Origin: Quatrionicoccus australiensis
Lineage (GTDB): Bacteria; Pseudomonadota; Gammaproteobacteria; Burkholderiales; Rhodocyclaceae
Reading direction: 5' to 3'
Assembly: GCF_020510525.1 (NCBI RefSeq)
Contig: NZ_CP075188.1
Coordinates: 1,302,001-1,366,000 of the forward strand
DNA length: 64,000 nucleotides
Position 1 is the first letter of the stretch, and each line of letters opens with the position of its first letter. Below are positions 18,908 to 27,295 of the stretch, in pieces. The notes beneath the pieces are model-generated. The model ran no database searches. It was given only the letters and a program-made list of their open reading frames with translations, and was not told the DNA's origin. Position numbers and translations under genes: made by a program.

Positions 18908-19068
18908 GTCGTGAGTCTGTCGGCATACCGCTGACCCCCTGCTTTGTTCCGCTTGTCGTGAGCGCAGGCACGGTGACAAATATCTGAATTACATTGCAGG
19001 CGTCTTCAAGGTTTGTGTGGTGCCGTGCTCGTGTGAAAATTGCCGGCCGCATGTCCCGTTTGTCTTGT

Positions 19069-19098
19069 GGCTTTCCCGTGGATATTGCTCGGGAAGCC
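19069..19098 (+). other. Hairpin just upstream of pilY1
   Basis: GGCTTTCCCG (19069-19078) can pair with CGGGAAGCC (19090-19098) with one bulged T, 20 bases before the pilY1 ATG and just ahead of its AGAGG ribosome-binding sequence. There is no T-run, so it is not a terminator. It could tune translation of pilY1. The remaining 210-bp spacer after ispH shows no clear promoter. Confidence 0.4.
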
Positions 19099-19117
19099 GG
19101 AAAAGCAGAGGTTAGTC

Positions 19118-22100
19118 ATGAACTATCGCTTCCGACTCAATTCCATTCGTCTGGCGCTCTGCCTGGCTTTTCCGGTAGCCGGCATGCCTGCTTTCGCGGC
19201 CGAGCCTTTCCCTTCGCTGCCGCCGACGCTATCGACATCGGTGACGCCGAATATCGTACTTTTTCTTGATACCTCGGGCAGCATGCTGCAGGACAGCAAC
19301 AACGCCTGGATGCTGACCAATCTCTGCAATTCCTACAACAATTGGAGTGCTTGCGTTAACAATAATACTAATAATTACCGCACACGAATTGACGACGAGG
19401 CGTATTCCCCGAATACCAAGATGAATATCGCCAAGCGGGTGGCCAGAAACCTGATCAATAACAATACGGCCTTGCGGTTCGGCCTGTTTACGTTCCACGA
19501 CAGTCAGGGCAGCATTGGTGGTACCGAGCGTGGTGAGGCGAGCCGCTTACGCTATGCGGTAAACGACATGAGCGTCGCGGCGAACAAGACAGCACTGTTT
19601 ACCGCCCTGAACGGGATTTACGGGCGAACCAGTACGCCGCTGGCTGAGGGCTTGCTCGAAATCACTCGCTACTACGAAGGAAAGACCTCCCTCTACAGCG
19701 GAGTCAACGGCAATACAGCCTATACCAGTCCGATTCAGTACCGTTGCCAGAAAAACTTTACCATTGTGATTACCGATGGCGAGGCGACAGATGATGATAA
19801 TTTGCCGGGTAGCGGTAAAAGTGCGCTTGACTATACGGCACGCAATTCAAGTGGAGGTGCTGTAAGCAAGAGTTTCTCGGTCTGTACCGCTTCGAATGCA
19901 ACGGCTGCTGATGGCTATTCGGTGACCTGTCCCTCCAAGTACGATGGAACCACGACGGACCGCAGTTTTGGCGATGCAGATAATCGCTCCAGCGCTATCC
20001 GCGACGTCGCGATGTATGGCAATGTGGCCGACCTGCGGGTGGGGGGGACTGATGCCGACCTCAAGAGCTTTGATGATCCGAAGTTTGCCAAGCAGAATAT
20101 GTACACCTACACCGTCGGTTTTTCGGTGACCAATCCCGTGCTTCCTTCTGCTGCTCTGGTCGGTGGAGGCAAATATTACACGGCGACTGATGAAGCGACC
20201 TTGTCGGCGTCGCTGGCTGACGCAGTGAATGCGATCAAGGCCTCCACATCGAATGCTGGTGGTCTGGCGACAACCAATCCGGTCAAGATATCCGGGAACA
20301 AACTATTTCAGCCGGTCTTCAATCCTGATGGCTGGTATGGTGAGTTGCGTTGTTATGACTATGACAGCGTTACTTATGATGGGGCTGGCAATATCGTCAG
20401 TGGTGCTTGCACGCCCAATGCCAAGGCGCAGATTCCTGCTGCGGCCAGTCGGACAATTTATTCATCGAAATGGTCGGCTGCCGCAGGTCAAATCGATTCA
20501 GGAACGGCGACGACGGGTACCGGGGCGTTCGCCTTTACAACAGGTTCTTTGGCCTCAATGACCACCGACCAGAAAAATACGCTTGGCTCCACAGATACTG
20601 ACCGCCAGAGCATGATTACCTTCCTGCGTGGTGGTACGGTGAGCGGCATGCGGACGCGCACCTATTTGCTGGGCGATATCATCGATGCTCAGCCCATTGT
20701 CGTTGCGGTGCCATCCGGGGTTACTTCAGATACGACCTACGATGCATTTAAAACCACGAATGCCAGCCGCAGCATGGTTTTTATCGGAGCCAACGATGGC
20801 ATGATGCACGCGTTTGGCATCTCGAATATGACCGAATTGATGGGTTATGTTCCTTCGTCGATTTATCCCCATCTTGATGATTTGAGCAAGACGGACTATG
20901 GCGTTTCGGGTGGCACACCGCACACCTATCATGTCAATGGTGAGGTGCGCCAGGCTGATCTCAAGTTGAGTGGTGCCTGGAAAACTATTCTTGTAGGCGG
21001 TGTTTCCCAAGGCGGGCAAGGATTTTATGCGCTTGACGCAACGTCATCTTCACAATTGACGACATCTGCTGCTTCTGCAGTCAAGTGGGAGTGGAACGAT
21101 CAGCATGACAACGAAATGGGTTATACCTTCGGCGCCCCGCTGATTTATAACGTCCGGACATCGGCATCGACAGTCGTGCCTGCGGTCATTTTGGTCAATG
21201 GCTACGAAAACGACTATGACGACACGGCCGTTGGTGGCAAACGCAAGGCCGAGAACACCGCTGTTTGTACCCGGGTTGTCAGTGGTGTCACGAAAGCCTG
21301 TAATACCTCGGCACTGTTTATCGTCAATGCTGACACCGGTAAATTGATCAAGAAAATTTCCGTTCCCGGGCGCTCGGATGGGATTGGCGGATTGTCCTCG
21401 CCCGCCGGCGTCGACTTCGGCCAAGATGGTGTGCTTGATTATGTTTATGCCGGGGATCTTAGCGGCAAGCTGTGGCGATTTGACCTGACGGCCTCTGATC
21501 CGGCTTCTTTCTCGGTGGGGAGTAACCCGGTTTTCGATGCCGGAACCGGTCAGCCAATTACCTTGCGCCCCGTGGTCAAGGCCATCAATACGGCGGCAGG
21601 GGTAGCCAGGGGGAATCTGGTGATGTTCGGTACTGGCAAGCTGCAAACCGATATTGACCGCAATTCGACAACGACGCAGAGCTTTTATGCTGTTCTCGAT
21701 GAAATGGCGACTACGCCAACGACGGTCAGTAAAACCAGTTTGTTGCAGCGCCAGTTTGATACTGATGAGCACGCTGTGAGCGGGACGGGATATTCTGCTG
21801 GTACCTATCGCAAGGTGTTGGATCTGGCCAGCAATGTGACGATTGATCTGACCTCGGCTTCAGAAGCTTGGAAGGGTTGGTATATGGATTTTCCGACTTC
21901 ATCGGAGCGCCTAGTGAGTTCTCCTCTGTTGCTTGAGTACATGTTGCTTTTTGGTACGGGTATTCCGTCGTCGGCTGAAAAATGCATTCCTGGTGGTAAG
22001 GGCTGGGTGATCGGGCTGGATCCTATGACTGGTGGCGTGACTGTTAGTAGTACAAAAAAACAGTACTCTTTTGTTGATGTCTACGCAGACGGCAGTTCGA

Positions 22101-22480
22101 CGACCGCCGATAAAGTGGCTTTCGCGACGGGTAGTGCCTATGTCAACGGATTTGCGACTGACGGGATTCCGACTGAGCTGACCTATGTTGCCGATCAGAG
22201 CAAGATTGTCACCATCGATTCGACAAGCAATAGCGGGTTGGGTAGTTCCGGCAATGTTATTGCCCTCAGGGATGCTAATGTGATGTCGGTCTATGGAGGG
22301 AATGCGGCAGCCGGTGTCAGCAAGGGTGATGCCATGGGTGCGCCAACAGCGGACGGTCGCTATGGTGGGCGAATTGTTGGCGGTGTGGTTGGGGGGCCAA
22401 CAGTATTCGATAAGAAAGGACCGCCTCCTCCGACTGATGCCTACAAAGTACAAACCACGATATGGCGGGAGATCAAGTGA
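19118..22480 (+). CDS. pilY1: Type IV pilus tip adhesin/assembly factor PilY1
   Basis: A 1120-residue secreted protein. A signal peptide at 1-28 (cleavage near AFA-AEP) is followed by a von Willebrand A domain whose MIDAS motif is D51-T-S-G-S55 (NIVLFLDTSGSML); its other part is the segment ending TIVITDGEATDDDN. The C-terminal half is the PilY1/PilC beta-propeller: VFIGANDGMMHAFG, VGGVSQGGQGFYALDA, and a calcium-binding-loop-like DFGQDGVLDYVYAGDLSGKL. PilY1 works at the pilus tip in surface attachment and twitching. I chose the ATG at 19118 (AGAGG upstream); a longer frame from 19040 lacks an export signal. It leads the minor pilin operon and overlaps fimT by one base. Base composition is more A+T-rich than its flanks. 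Confidence 0.93.
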   Translation: MNYRFRLNSIRLALCLAFPVAGMPAFAAEPFPSLPPTLSTSVTPNIVLFLDTSGSMLQDSNNAWMLTNLCNSYNNWSACVNNNTNNYRTRIDDEAYSPNTKMNIAKRVARNLINNNTALRFGLFTFHDSQGSIGGTERGEASRLRYAVNDMSVAANKTALFTALNGIYGRTSTPLAEGLLEITRYYEGKTSLYSGVNGNTAYTSPIQYRCQKNFTIVITDGEATDDDNLPGSGKSALDYTARNSSGGAVSKSFSVCTASNATAADGYSVTCPSKYDGTTTDRSFGDADNRSSAIRDVAMYGNVADLRVGGTDADLKSFDDPKFAKQNMYTYTVGFSVTNPVLPSAALVGGGKYYTATDEATLSASLADAVNAIKASTSNAGGLATTNPVKISGNKLFQPVFNPDGWYGELRCYDYDSVTYDGAGNIVSGACTPNAKAQIPAAASRTIYSSKWSAAAGQIDSGTATTGTGAFAFTTGSLASMTTDQKNTLGSTDTDRQSMITFLRGGTVSGMRTRTYLLGDIIDAQPIVVAVPSGVTSDTTYDAFKTTNASRSMVFIGANDGMMHAFGISNMTELMGYVPSSIYPHLDDLSKTDYGVSGGTPHTYHVNGEVRQADLKLSGAWKTILVGGVSQGGQGFYALDATSSSQLTTSAASAVKWEWNDQHDNEMGYTFGAPLIYNVRTSASTVVPAVILVNGYENDYDDTAVGGKRKAENTAVCTRVVSGVTKACNTSALFIVNADTGKLIKKISVPGRSDGIGGLSSPAGVDFGQDGVLDYVYAGDLSGKLWRFDLTASDPASFSVGSNPVFDAGTGQPITLRPVVKAINTAAGVARGNLVMFGTGKLQTDIDRNSTTTQSFYAVLDEMATTPTTVSKTSLLQRQFDTDEHAVSGTGYSAGTYRKVLDLASNVTIDLTSASEAWKGWYMDFPTSSERLVSSPLLLEYMLLFGTGIPSSAEKCIPGGKGWVIGLDPMTGGVTVSSTKKQYSFVDVYADGSSTTADKVAFATGSAYVNGFATDGIPTELTYVADQSKIVTIDSTSNSGLGSSGNVIALRDANVMSVYGGNAAAGVSKGDAMGAPTADGRYGGRIVGGVVGGPTVFDKKGPPPPTDAYKVQTTIWREIK

Positions 22481-22989
22481 TGCCTCTTTTTGTCGGTTAT
22501 CGTCGGTTTGAGGGCGCAGGTTTTTCTCTGATCGAAGTGATGGTGGTGCTGGTGATCGCGATTGTCCTGACGCTGGTTGCAGTGCCGGGCATGACCAATC
22601 TTTTTCGCGACGCCCGCCTGTCGACGCAGACGGACATGTTGATCAGTACGCTAAACAGCGCCCGTCTTGAGGCTGTAAAGCAAAGAAAGAACATCACGGT
22701 TTGTCCGATGACCAATGCTGATACCGGAACGGCGTGTTCCGCTTCGGCCAGTGACTGGACAAATGGTTTTGGTGTTTGGGATGGTACTGCAATCATTCAG
22801 CGGGTTGCGGCCAAGGGGGATGCGGCGATAACGACTGCGGCAACCTCCGTGGTTTTCGTCGGTACCTTTGGTAGCACGTCGGCGGCGGCCAGTTTTACCC
22901 TGTGCGCCAGCGGCAGAAAGCAGCAGCAAATTGATATTGGTGTTTCAGGTCATGTTTCCAAGAAAATCAATTCGACGCTTTGCTCGTAG
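22480..22989 (+). CDS. Minor pseudopilin, FimT/FimU-GspH type
   Basis: A 169-residue type IV pilin-like protein with a short leader ending in a prepilin peptidase site: G before FSLIEVMVVLVIAIVL, with the conserved Glu at +5. The rest matches FimT/GspH: the long first helix with LSTQTDMLISTLNSARLEAVKQR, then CPMTNADTGTAC and a W-x-NGF-x-VW segment. It is likely part of the priming complex at the pilus tip together with PilV, PilW, PilX and PilE. The ATG at 22480 overlaps the pilY1 stop (TGATG), so translation is coupled. Assignment to FimT versus FimU is not certain. Confidence 0.88.
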   Translation: MPLFVGYRRFEGAGFSLIEVMVVLVIAIVLTLVAVPGMTNLFRDARLSTQTDMLISTLNSARLEAVKQRKNITVCPMTNADTGTACSASASDWTNGFGVWDGTAIIQRVAAKGDAAITTAATSVVFVGTFGSTSAAASFTLCASGRKQQQIDIGVSGHVSKKINSTLCS

Positions 22990-23011
22990 TATTGAAAAGG
23001 AAGGTCAAGTC

Positions 23012-23518
23012 ATGAAGCAGCAGGGGATGTCGCTGATTGAGGTCATGGTCGCCGTAGCCATTCTGGCTGCGGGCCTGCTTGGTCTTGGAGCCTTGCAGGC
23101 GCGTTCGGTGACAATGAATCAGAGTGCTTATTACCGCAGTATCGCGGCCGATCTCGCATCGGATCTGGCCGATCGTGTTCGTGCCAACCGGTCGACCTAT
23201 TTGGCCAAAGGCGATACGGGTATTCCCACGAATTTCCCCTTGCCGCCTAATTTTGCGAGTTGTCCGCAGAATACTTCGGCACCGGATACTGCTCCAACTT
23301 GTGCTACGCAGATTGGTGGGCGTAATGCTTATCTGGTGCAGGCCGAGATGACGGCCTGGAATACAGCTTTGCGGGCCCAGCTTAAAAATGCGACTTACAC
23401 ACTGGTTTCTGCTGATGCCGGCAATGGTTTTCTCAAGTATGTGCTGACCATCACCTGGCTGGATGACCGGACTTCATCTGCTGCTGCAAATACGACTTAT
23501 ACGGCGGTGATCGAATGA
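23012..23518 (+). CDS. pilV: Type IV minor pilin PilV
   Basis: A 168-residue minor pilin with a five-residue leader MKQQG followed by MSLIEVMVAVAILAAGLLGL, a typical prepilin peptidase site and helix with Glu at +5. The PilV-like sequence GALQARSVTMNQSAYYRSIA and ADLASDLADRVRANR follows. It is expected in the tip priming complex. The ATG at 23012 is chosen because it starts the leader and has AAGG at about 23001-23004. Its end overlaps pilW by four bases (ATGATG), showing coupled translation. Confidence 0.9.
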   Translation: MKQQGMSLIEVMVAVAILAAGLLGLGALQARSVTMNQSAYYRSIAADLASDLADRVRANRSTYLAKGDTGIPTNFPLPPNFASCPQNTSAPDTAPTCATQIGGRNAYLVQAEMTAWNTALRAQLKNATYTLVSADAGNGFLKYVLTITWLDDRTSSAAANTTYTAVIE

Positions 23519-24273
23519 TGCGCAGACGCAATGCGAGTCGAGGCTTTACCCTCGTTGAACTGATGGTGGCGCTGGTGATCGCTCTGGTTGCCATGCTTGC
23601 GGCCATTTCACTTTATGTCGGTACCCGGCAGACTTACCGCATACAGGGTATGCAGTCGCGTTTGTCTGAAGATGGGCGTTTTGCCATTTCGATGCTGCAG
23701 CGCCTGACCTTGCAGGCCGGTTTTCGTGACAATCCTGCGACGGCGATTACCGCTGGCTATATTACGCCAGTCACTTCGTCGCAATTTACGGTTAAATTTA
23801 CTGGTGATAACGTTAATACAGTCGGCTGTAGCGGTGCTGCGGTTACAGGCGCTCAGTCGCTGACGATAAGTGAAAACTCCACCGACAAAAAGCTGACATG
23901 TGGGGCCGTCGACTGGATTGCGCCCGCCGGTAGTGGCACCGAGTTGATGGATTTTCTTGTCGAGTATGGCGTTGACTCCGGGCCCAATACGACTCCCGCT
24001 GAGTATGGATGTGGCGCAGATATTGCATCCACGGTGTACAAGGAAAGGGATTGTGTGGCGGATGCCTATCCCGTGGCCGCAACTGCTCTGGCCAGCATGG
24101 ACAAGATTGTTGCACTTCGTTTTTGTCTGGTTTTGCGTACAGAGGATACCGATGTCTCGGTAAATAAAAATGCGGCCTACAAGGATTGTTCGAATGTCGA
24201 TATTGCCAATTCACAGACCGATCACAAGCTGTATCGGACCTTCCGAACAACGGTCCAGGTAAGGAATCGCTGA
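23515..24273 (+). CDS. pilW: Type IV minor pilin PilW
   Basis: A 252-residue minor pilin. The leader ends in a prepilin site SRG before FTLVELMVALVIALVAMLA (Glu at +5). The PilW-typical continuation YVGTRQTYRIQGMQSRLSEDGRFA and LQRLTLQAGFRDN follows, then a variable beta-rich domain with several cysteines. It probably sits in the pilus tip complex between PilV and PilX. Two adjacent ATGs (23515, 23518) could start it. The gene is A+T-richer than the chromosome background, like the rest of the cluster. Confidence 0.9.
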   Translation: MMRRRNASRGFTLVELMVALVIALVAMLAAISLYVGTRQTYRIQGMQSRLSEDGRFAISMLQRLTLQAGFRDNPATAITAGYITPVTSSQFTVKFTGDNVNTVGCSGAAVTGAQSLTISENSTDKKLTCGAVDWIAPAGSGTELMDFLVEYGVDSGPNTTPAEYGCGADIASTVYKERDCVADAYPVAATALASMDKIVALRFCLVLRTEDTDVSVNKNAAYKDCSNVDIANSQTDHKLYRTFRTTVQVRNR

Positions 24274-24281
24274 GGTCTTCC

Positions 24282-24803
24282 ATGAAAAAAATATCGATGT
24301 GCGAAGGTGGTTTTGCGCTTATCGTAGCGATGATCATTCTGGCGGTGATGAGCATTCTTGTCGTCAGTTCCGTGCGCAATACGACCCTGAGCGAAAAGAT
24401 GTCGGGGAGCTATTTGGATCGTAACCTGGCGCAGCAAGCTGCAGAGCAGGCACTTAGACAGGGAGAGGCAATCCTTGTCACCAATGGGGAAATGTGTGCT
24501 TCGGGTTGTGCAGTTTCATCGGCTGGTGCTGTGACCTCGTCAGCCGTGACGACTGCCTTTTCTGCGGTGGCTTGGGATGAGAGTGCTGCTGTGAGTATCA
24601 GTAAACCAACTTCACAAAAAACATCTGCGAAGTATTTCGTTAAGCTTCTGCCTGACTCTGCCAAGCCCGGCTATCCTTCTTATGCTGGTTCTCTTAGTGG
24701 TATGGCAAGTTGCAAGCCGTATAGTGTCATGGGCAAGGGGCTTGGGCTGGATTCGCGTACGGTTGTGATACTGCAGACCGTGGCATTGGTATGTCCTGTT
24801 TAA
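24282..24803 (+). CDS. pilX: Type IV minor pilin PilX
   Basis: A 173-residue minor pilin of the PilX/GspK class. The leader CEGG precedes FALIVAMIILAVMSILVVSS; position +5 is Val rather than Glu, as is usual for GspK-like tip subunits. Then come VRNTTLSEKMSGSYLDRN and AQQAAEQALRQGE, the PilX N-terminal signature. I chose the ATG at 24282, nine bases after pilW, because it starts the leader. In other systems PilX, PilY1 and the other minor pilins interact at the pilus tip, which fits the operon. Confidence 0.88.
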   Translation: MKKISMCEGGFALIVAMIILAVMSILVVSSVRNTTLSEKMSGSYLDRNLAQQAAEQALRQGEAILVTNGEMCASGCAVSSAGAVTSSAVTTAFSAVAWDESAAVSISKPTSQKTSAKYFVKLLPDSAKPGYPSYAGSLSGMASCKPYSVMGKGLGLDSRTVVILQTVALVCPV

Positions 24804-24815
24804 TAAAGGAACGGT

Positions 24816-25250
24816 ATGAATAATCGTTATTCCGAGCATCGTTTTGTCAGCTTCGGGCGATCAGCAGGTTTTACTCTCATCGAGTTGATGATCACTGTCG
24901 CCATCATCGCAATTCTGGTCAGTATTGCTTTCCCCTCTTACAACAATCAGATGGTCAAGTCGCGGCGTGCCGATGCGCAGCGTGAGGTGGTTTCCTATGC
25001 GCAGTCGCTGGAACGCTGGTTCACCACCAATGGAACCTATCTGAATGCGGCGGGGACGGCCTGTGGTGTTGCTTACTCGGGGGCAACCCAGTATTACGAT
25101 GTTGCATCGGGAACGGTTTGCACAGCTACCACGTTCGCTATTACCGCAAACCCAGTTACGAGTGGTCCGCAGAGTTCGGACGGAACCTTGACGCTGAACC
25201 AGACCGGTGCTCGAGGAGGGTCGGTAAATAGCGGTAACTGGAAGTATTAG
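24816..25250 (+). CDS. pilE: Type IV pilin-like protein PilE
   Basis: A 144-residue pilin. After a leader rich in polar residues comes SAG before [21 protein letters not shown], with Glu at +5. The continuation [19 protein letters not shown] and [15 protein letters not shown] is that of PilE minor pilins seen at the ends of pilV-W-X-Y1 clusters. Two cysteines (GTACG, GTVCTA) may form the D-region disulfide. AAAGGA before the ATG serves as ribosome-binding site. It is the last gene of the cluster, and an rpsT promoter follows at 25271. Whether it is minor or major subunit cannot be settled here. Confidence 0.87.
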   Translation: MNNRYSEHRFVSFGRSAGFTLIELMITVAIIAILVSIAFPSYNNQMVKSRRADAQREVVSYAQSLERWFTTNGTYLNAAGTACGVAYSGATQYYDVASGTVCTATTFAITANPVTSGPQSSDGTLTLNQTGARGGSVNSGNWKY

Positions 25251-25270
25251 GTGAAAATTGTTGTTTCGCC

Positions 25271-25299
25271 TTGTCGCAAAAGACTTTTACTAGTATAAT
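25271..25299 (+). promoter_or_regulatory. Sigma-70 promoter of rpsT
   Basis: TTGTCG (25271-25276) and a perfect TATAAT (25294-25299) are separated by exactly 17 bases. The rpsT ATG follows 34 bases after the -10, and the promoter starts 20 bases after the pilE stop. This is the clearest sigma-70 promoter seen in the window. Confidence 0.8.
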
Positions 25300-25333
25300 T
25301 TTCTTTTGTTTTTTCACCGTATCTGGAATCTTC

Positions 25334-25603
25334 ATGGCCAATAGCGCACAAGCCCGCAAGCGCGCCCGTCAAGCTGACAAGCAGCGCTCCCATAACGCCA
25401 GCCTGCGTTCGACCCTGCGTACCGCGATCAAGCGCGTGCGCCAGGCGATCGAAGCTGGTGATAAAGCCGCAGCTCAGGGCGTCTTCCAGCAATCCGTTGC
25501 GGTTCTCGACCGTATTGCTGACAAGAAAATCATCCACAAGAACAAGGCTTCTCGTACCAAGAGCCGCCTGTCTGCCCAGATCAAGGCTATTGCTGCTGCC
25601 TGA
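25334..25603 (+). CDS. rpsT: 30S ribosomal protein S20
   Basis: An 89-residue, very basic protein with the S20 signature: [20 protein letters not shown] at the N-terminus, [16 protein letters not shown] in the first long helix, and [19 protein letters not shown] in the last. It binds 16S rRNA at the 30S body. The ATG at 25334 starts the canonical sequence; upstream in-frame codons belong to the leader. It has its own strong promoter and a perfect terminator, so it is a monocistronic gene. The mviN/murJ gene that often sits nearby is absent from this window. Confidence 0.97.
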   Translation: MANSAQARKRARQADKQRSHNASLRSTLRTAIKRVRQAIEAGDKAAAQGVFQQSVAVLDRIADKKIIHKNKASRTKSRLSAQIKAIAAA

Positions 25604-25614
25604 TCCGGCTGGAT

Positions 25615-25654
25615 GACAATAAAAAAGGCATCTTCGGGTGCCTTTTTTATTGTC
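25615..25654. terminator. Bidirectional intrinsic terminator of rpsT and the DUF3579 gene
   Basis: A perfect 16-bp inverted repeat, GACAATAAAAAAGGCA (25615-25630) and TGCCTTTTTTATTGTC (25639-25654), encloses an 8-base loop with a C(TTCG)G tetraloop. The A-run and T-run make it work on both strands for the convergent genes. Confidence 0.9.
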
Positions 25655-25674
25655 TGTTGTCTTGCCGGTGAGGG

Positions 25675-25974
25675 TTATTTTTTTTCTTCGAGTGAACAGA
25701 CGCCGTCAATGATCTGAAGGTCGTTGTCCTGAGCGAAATTGAGCATGAAACGATAGGCCATTGGTTCGACTTCTCCGAGGCGGCCGTCAACGAAAACTGC
25801 TTTTTCCCCGTTGTAGTCACCAGGGCCGACATAGGGGGAGTACTTCATCTTGCGTTCGGCGCCGAAGGCCGACATGACGCCACAGAGGCGTTCGGCCCAG
25901 TCGCTGGGGCGAAATTTCTTTCCTTGTTTGGTAAGGCCAACAATGATGAAGGTGGTCGATTCTGATGTTGTCAT
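25675..25974 (-). CDS. DUF3579 family protein
   Basis: A 99-residue soluble protein of the DUF3579 family, conserved in betaproteobacteria and of unknown function. Recognisable parts are FIIVGLTKQGKKFRPSDWAERL at the N-terminus and the block YSPYVGPGDYNGEKAVFVD followed by YRFMLNFAQDNDLQI. It has no membrane segment or signal. It converges on rpsT with the shared terminator between them. Upstream, its 181-bp spacer to the next plus-strand gene shows TAGAAT at 26105 but no matching -35. Confidence 0.82.
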   Translation of the reverse strand: MTTSESTTFIIVGLTKQGKKFRPSDWAERLCGVMSAFGAERKMKYSPYVGPGDYNGEKAVFVDGRLGEVEPMAYRFMLNFAQDNDLQIIDGVCSLEEKK

Positions 25975-26155
25975 TGTTCTACTCTGCTTTTATCGGGCGT
26001 TGCGACCTTTGGTGGAGGCATTCTAGCAGAAGCGTTGTAGCTGTGGCGCCTTTGCCACTATTGCTAGAAAACTTGTTTTAACAGAAAGGGATGCGTTGTT
26101 TTTGTAGAATCGTCTGCATATACTGAAGCTACTTCATTGATATGCAGAGGGTTTT

Positions 26156-26386
26156 ATGGTGCCCCATACCGTTCTGAAATATCTGTTTCGCATTCGAACC
26201 CGTAGCGGTGTCGTCGTTGAAAATTTGTCGATCTACGGTCGGGACGAAGTGGAAGCGAGACGCAAGCTGTGCCAGATGTACAACGACTGCGAAATTCTTG
26301 AGGCGCGCGGCCAACCGATGGCCTTGGGGGCGCGCAATGCGGCCTGCAGCTACGAGGATGTGGTCGATATGATTGTGGCCGGCTAG
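26156..26386 (+). CDS. Small conserved-looking hypothetical protein (76 aa)
   Basis: I do not recognise this protein. It is 76 residues long, mixed charge, with a predicted beta pair (YLFRIRTRSGVVVENLSIYG) and a helix (DEVEARRKLCQMYND), ending in a short helix YEDVVDMIVAG. The layout suggests a small alpha/beta domain. AGAGGG about seven bases before the ATG is a good ribosome-binding site, and codon use resembles neighbouring genes, which supports it being real. It converges on the ParA-like gene with only seven bases between the stops. Confidence 0.65.
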   Translation: MVPHTVLKYLFRIRTRSGVVVENLSIYGRDEVEARRKLCQMYNDCEILEARGQPMALGARNAACSYEDVVDMIVAG

Positions 26387-26393
26387 GCTGTTT

Positions 26394-27155
26394 TTAGATG
26401 TCGCCTTTGCGCTGCAATTCGTCGAGCAGTGACTTGTAATCATGGGCGCCCGCGCTCGACGCGTTGTGGCGGAAGACGTCGCGGTTAACCGACGGACTTT
26501 CCGCTACGGCGACATTTTCTGAAATGACGGTGTCGCAGACTTCGTTGCCATAACGTTCGCGCAGTTTGTTGCGGACGTCGTCGCTCATGCGGCGGCGGCG
26601 GTCGAAGCGGGTGAGCAGGTAGCGGCGTTCCACTCTTCTTTTGAGGACGGGCTCAAGGACTTGCAAGGTGCGTGTGATGTGCTCGGCGGCCTGGAGCGAC
26701 AGGTAATCGGTCGAGATCGGAATGAGCAGGCGGTCGCAGGCAAAAATGGCATTCAAGGCAAGTACACCGATATAAGGGCAGCAGTCGATGATGGTTGTAC
26801 GCTGTGGCTTTTCGCTTTCGAGCAGGTCGAGGCCGCTGCGCAATTTGTTGAGAATGGCCGGCCCCTTGCCGAAAATCGAGTCGACCTTGATCAATTGCTG
26901 GTGCGCAGGAATCAGTTGGCCGATATTTTCCCACTCGACTTCCAGTTCGGCGAGGCTGCGGCTGTCCTGGTAGAAGGCAAACAGGCTGCGGCTGGCTTCG
27001 GTGGGCAGCGTGCCATGGATGCTTGACAGATGTCCTTGCGGATCAAGGTCGATCAAGAGTGGAGGCGTGCCGGCACGATGCAGCGCAGCGCCGAGATTGA
27101 GTGCGGTTGTCGTTTTGCCGACCCCGCCTTTCTGGTTGAATATAGCGATGCGCAT
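26394..27155 (-). CDS. Orphan ParA-family ATPase
   Basis: A 253-residue deviant-Walker ATPase. The P-loop is QKGGVGKTTTALNLGAAL at residues 8-25, with the signature lysine K9; the switch I-like segment is LLIDLDPQGHLSSIHG, and the Walker B-like region is RTTIIDCCPYIGVLALNA. Such proteins position cargo (chromosomes, plasmids, chemoreceptor arrays, flagella, granules) on the nucleoid. No parB, parS-like repeat or cargo gene is visible beside it, so I do not call it a partition protein. The downstream gene is the unrelated 76-residue protein on the other strand, and argD is divergent. The length is that of the small ParA subfamily without an N-terminal DNA-binding domain. Confidence 0.88.
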   Translation of the reverse strand: MRIAIFNQKGGVGKTTTALNLGAALHRAGTPPLLIDLDPQGHLSSIHGTLPTEASRSLFAFYQDSRSLAELEVEWENIGQLIPAHQQLIKVDSIFGKGPAILNKLRSGLDLLESEKPQRTTIIDCCPYIGVLALNAIFACDRLLIPISTDYLSLQAAEHITRTLQVLEPVLKRRVERRYLLTRFDRRRRMSDDVRNKLRERYGNEVCDTVISENVAVAESPSVNRDVFRHNASSAGAHDYKSLLDELQRKGDI

Positions 27156-27253
27156 GGTTTTGCCGTTCTATACAAGGCTCTATTTTTCACTTAACATCTG
27201 GTTTTCTGCAACTCTTTCCGGTTATTGCGATCCGTAAAGTGTTGTGGTCGTTT

Positions 27254-27283
27254 CGGCGGCGCTGGCCGCCGTTTTCGTTTTTT
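27254..27283 (+). terminator. Terminator-like hairpin in the argD leader (attenuator candidate)
   Basis: CGGCGGC (27254-27260) pairs perfectly with GCCGCCG (27265-27271) around a GCTG loop, followed by TTTTCGTTTTTT (27272-27283). It ends only 12 bases before the argD ATG. The only plus-strand transcript that can pass through must start in the 100-bp divergent spacer, so it would act on the argD leader itself. It might therefore regulate argD-argF by attenuation. No leader peptide was identified. Confidence 0.5.
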
Positions 27284-27295
27284 GGGGTTGTGCTC

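Noticed and set aside
18908..19117. A c-di-GMP (GEMM) riboswitch ahead of pilY1
   Set aside because: The conserved GEMM core (GGGACGCAAAGCC and its partner) is not present; only a simple hairpin near the start codon is seen.
26394..27155. Reading the ParA-like protein as plasmid partition or replicon marker
   Set aside because: No parB, replication gene or parS-like repeats; the surroundings are housekeeping chromosomal genes.
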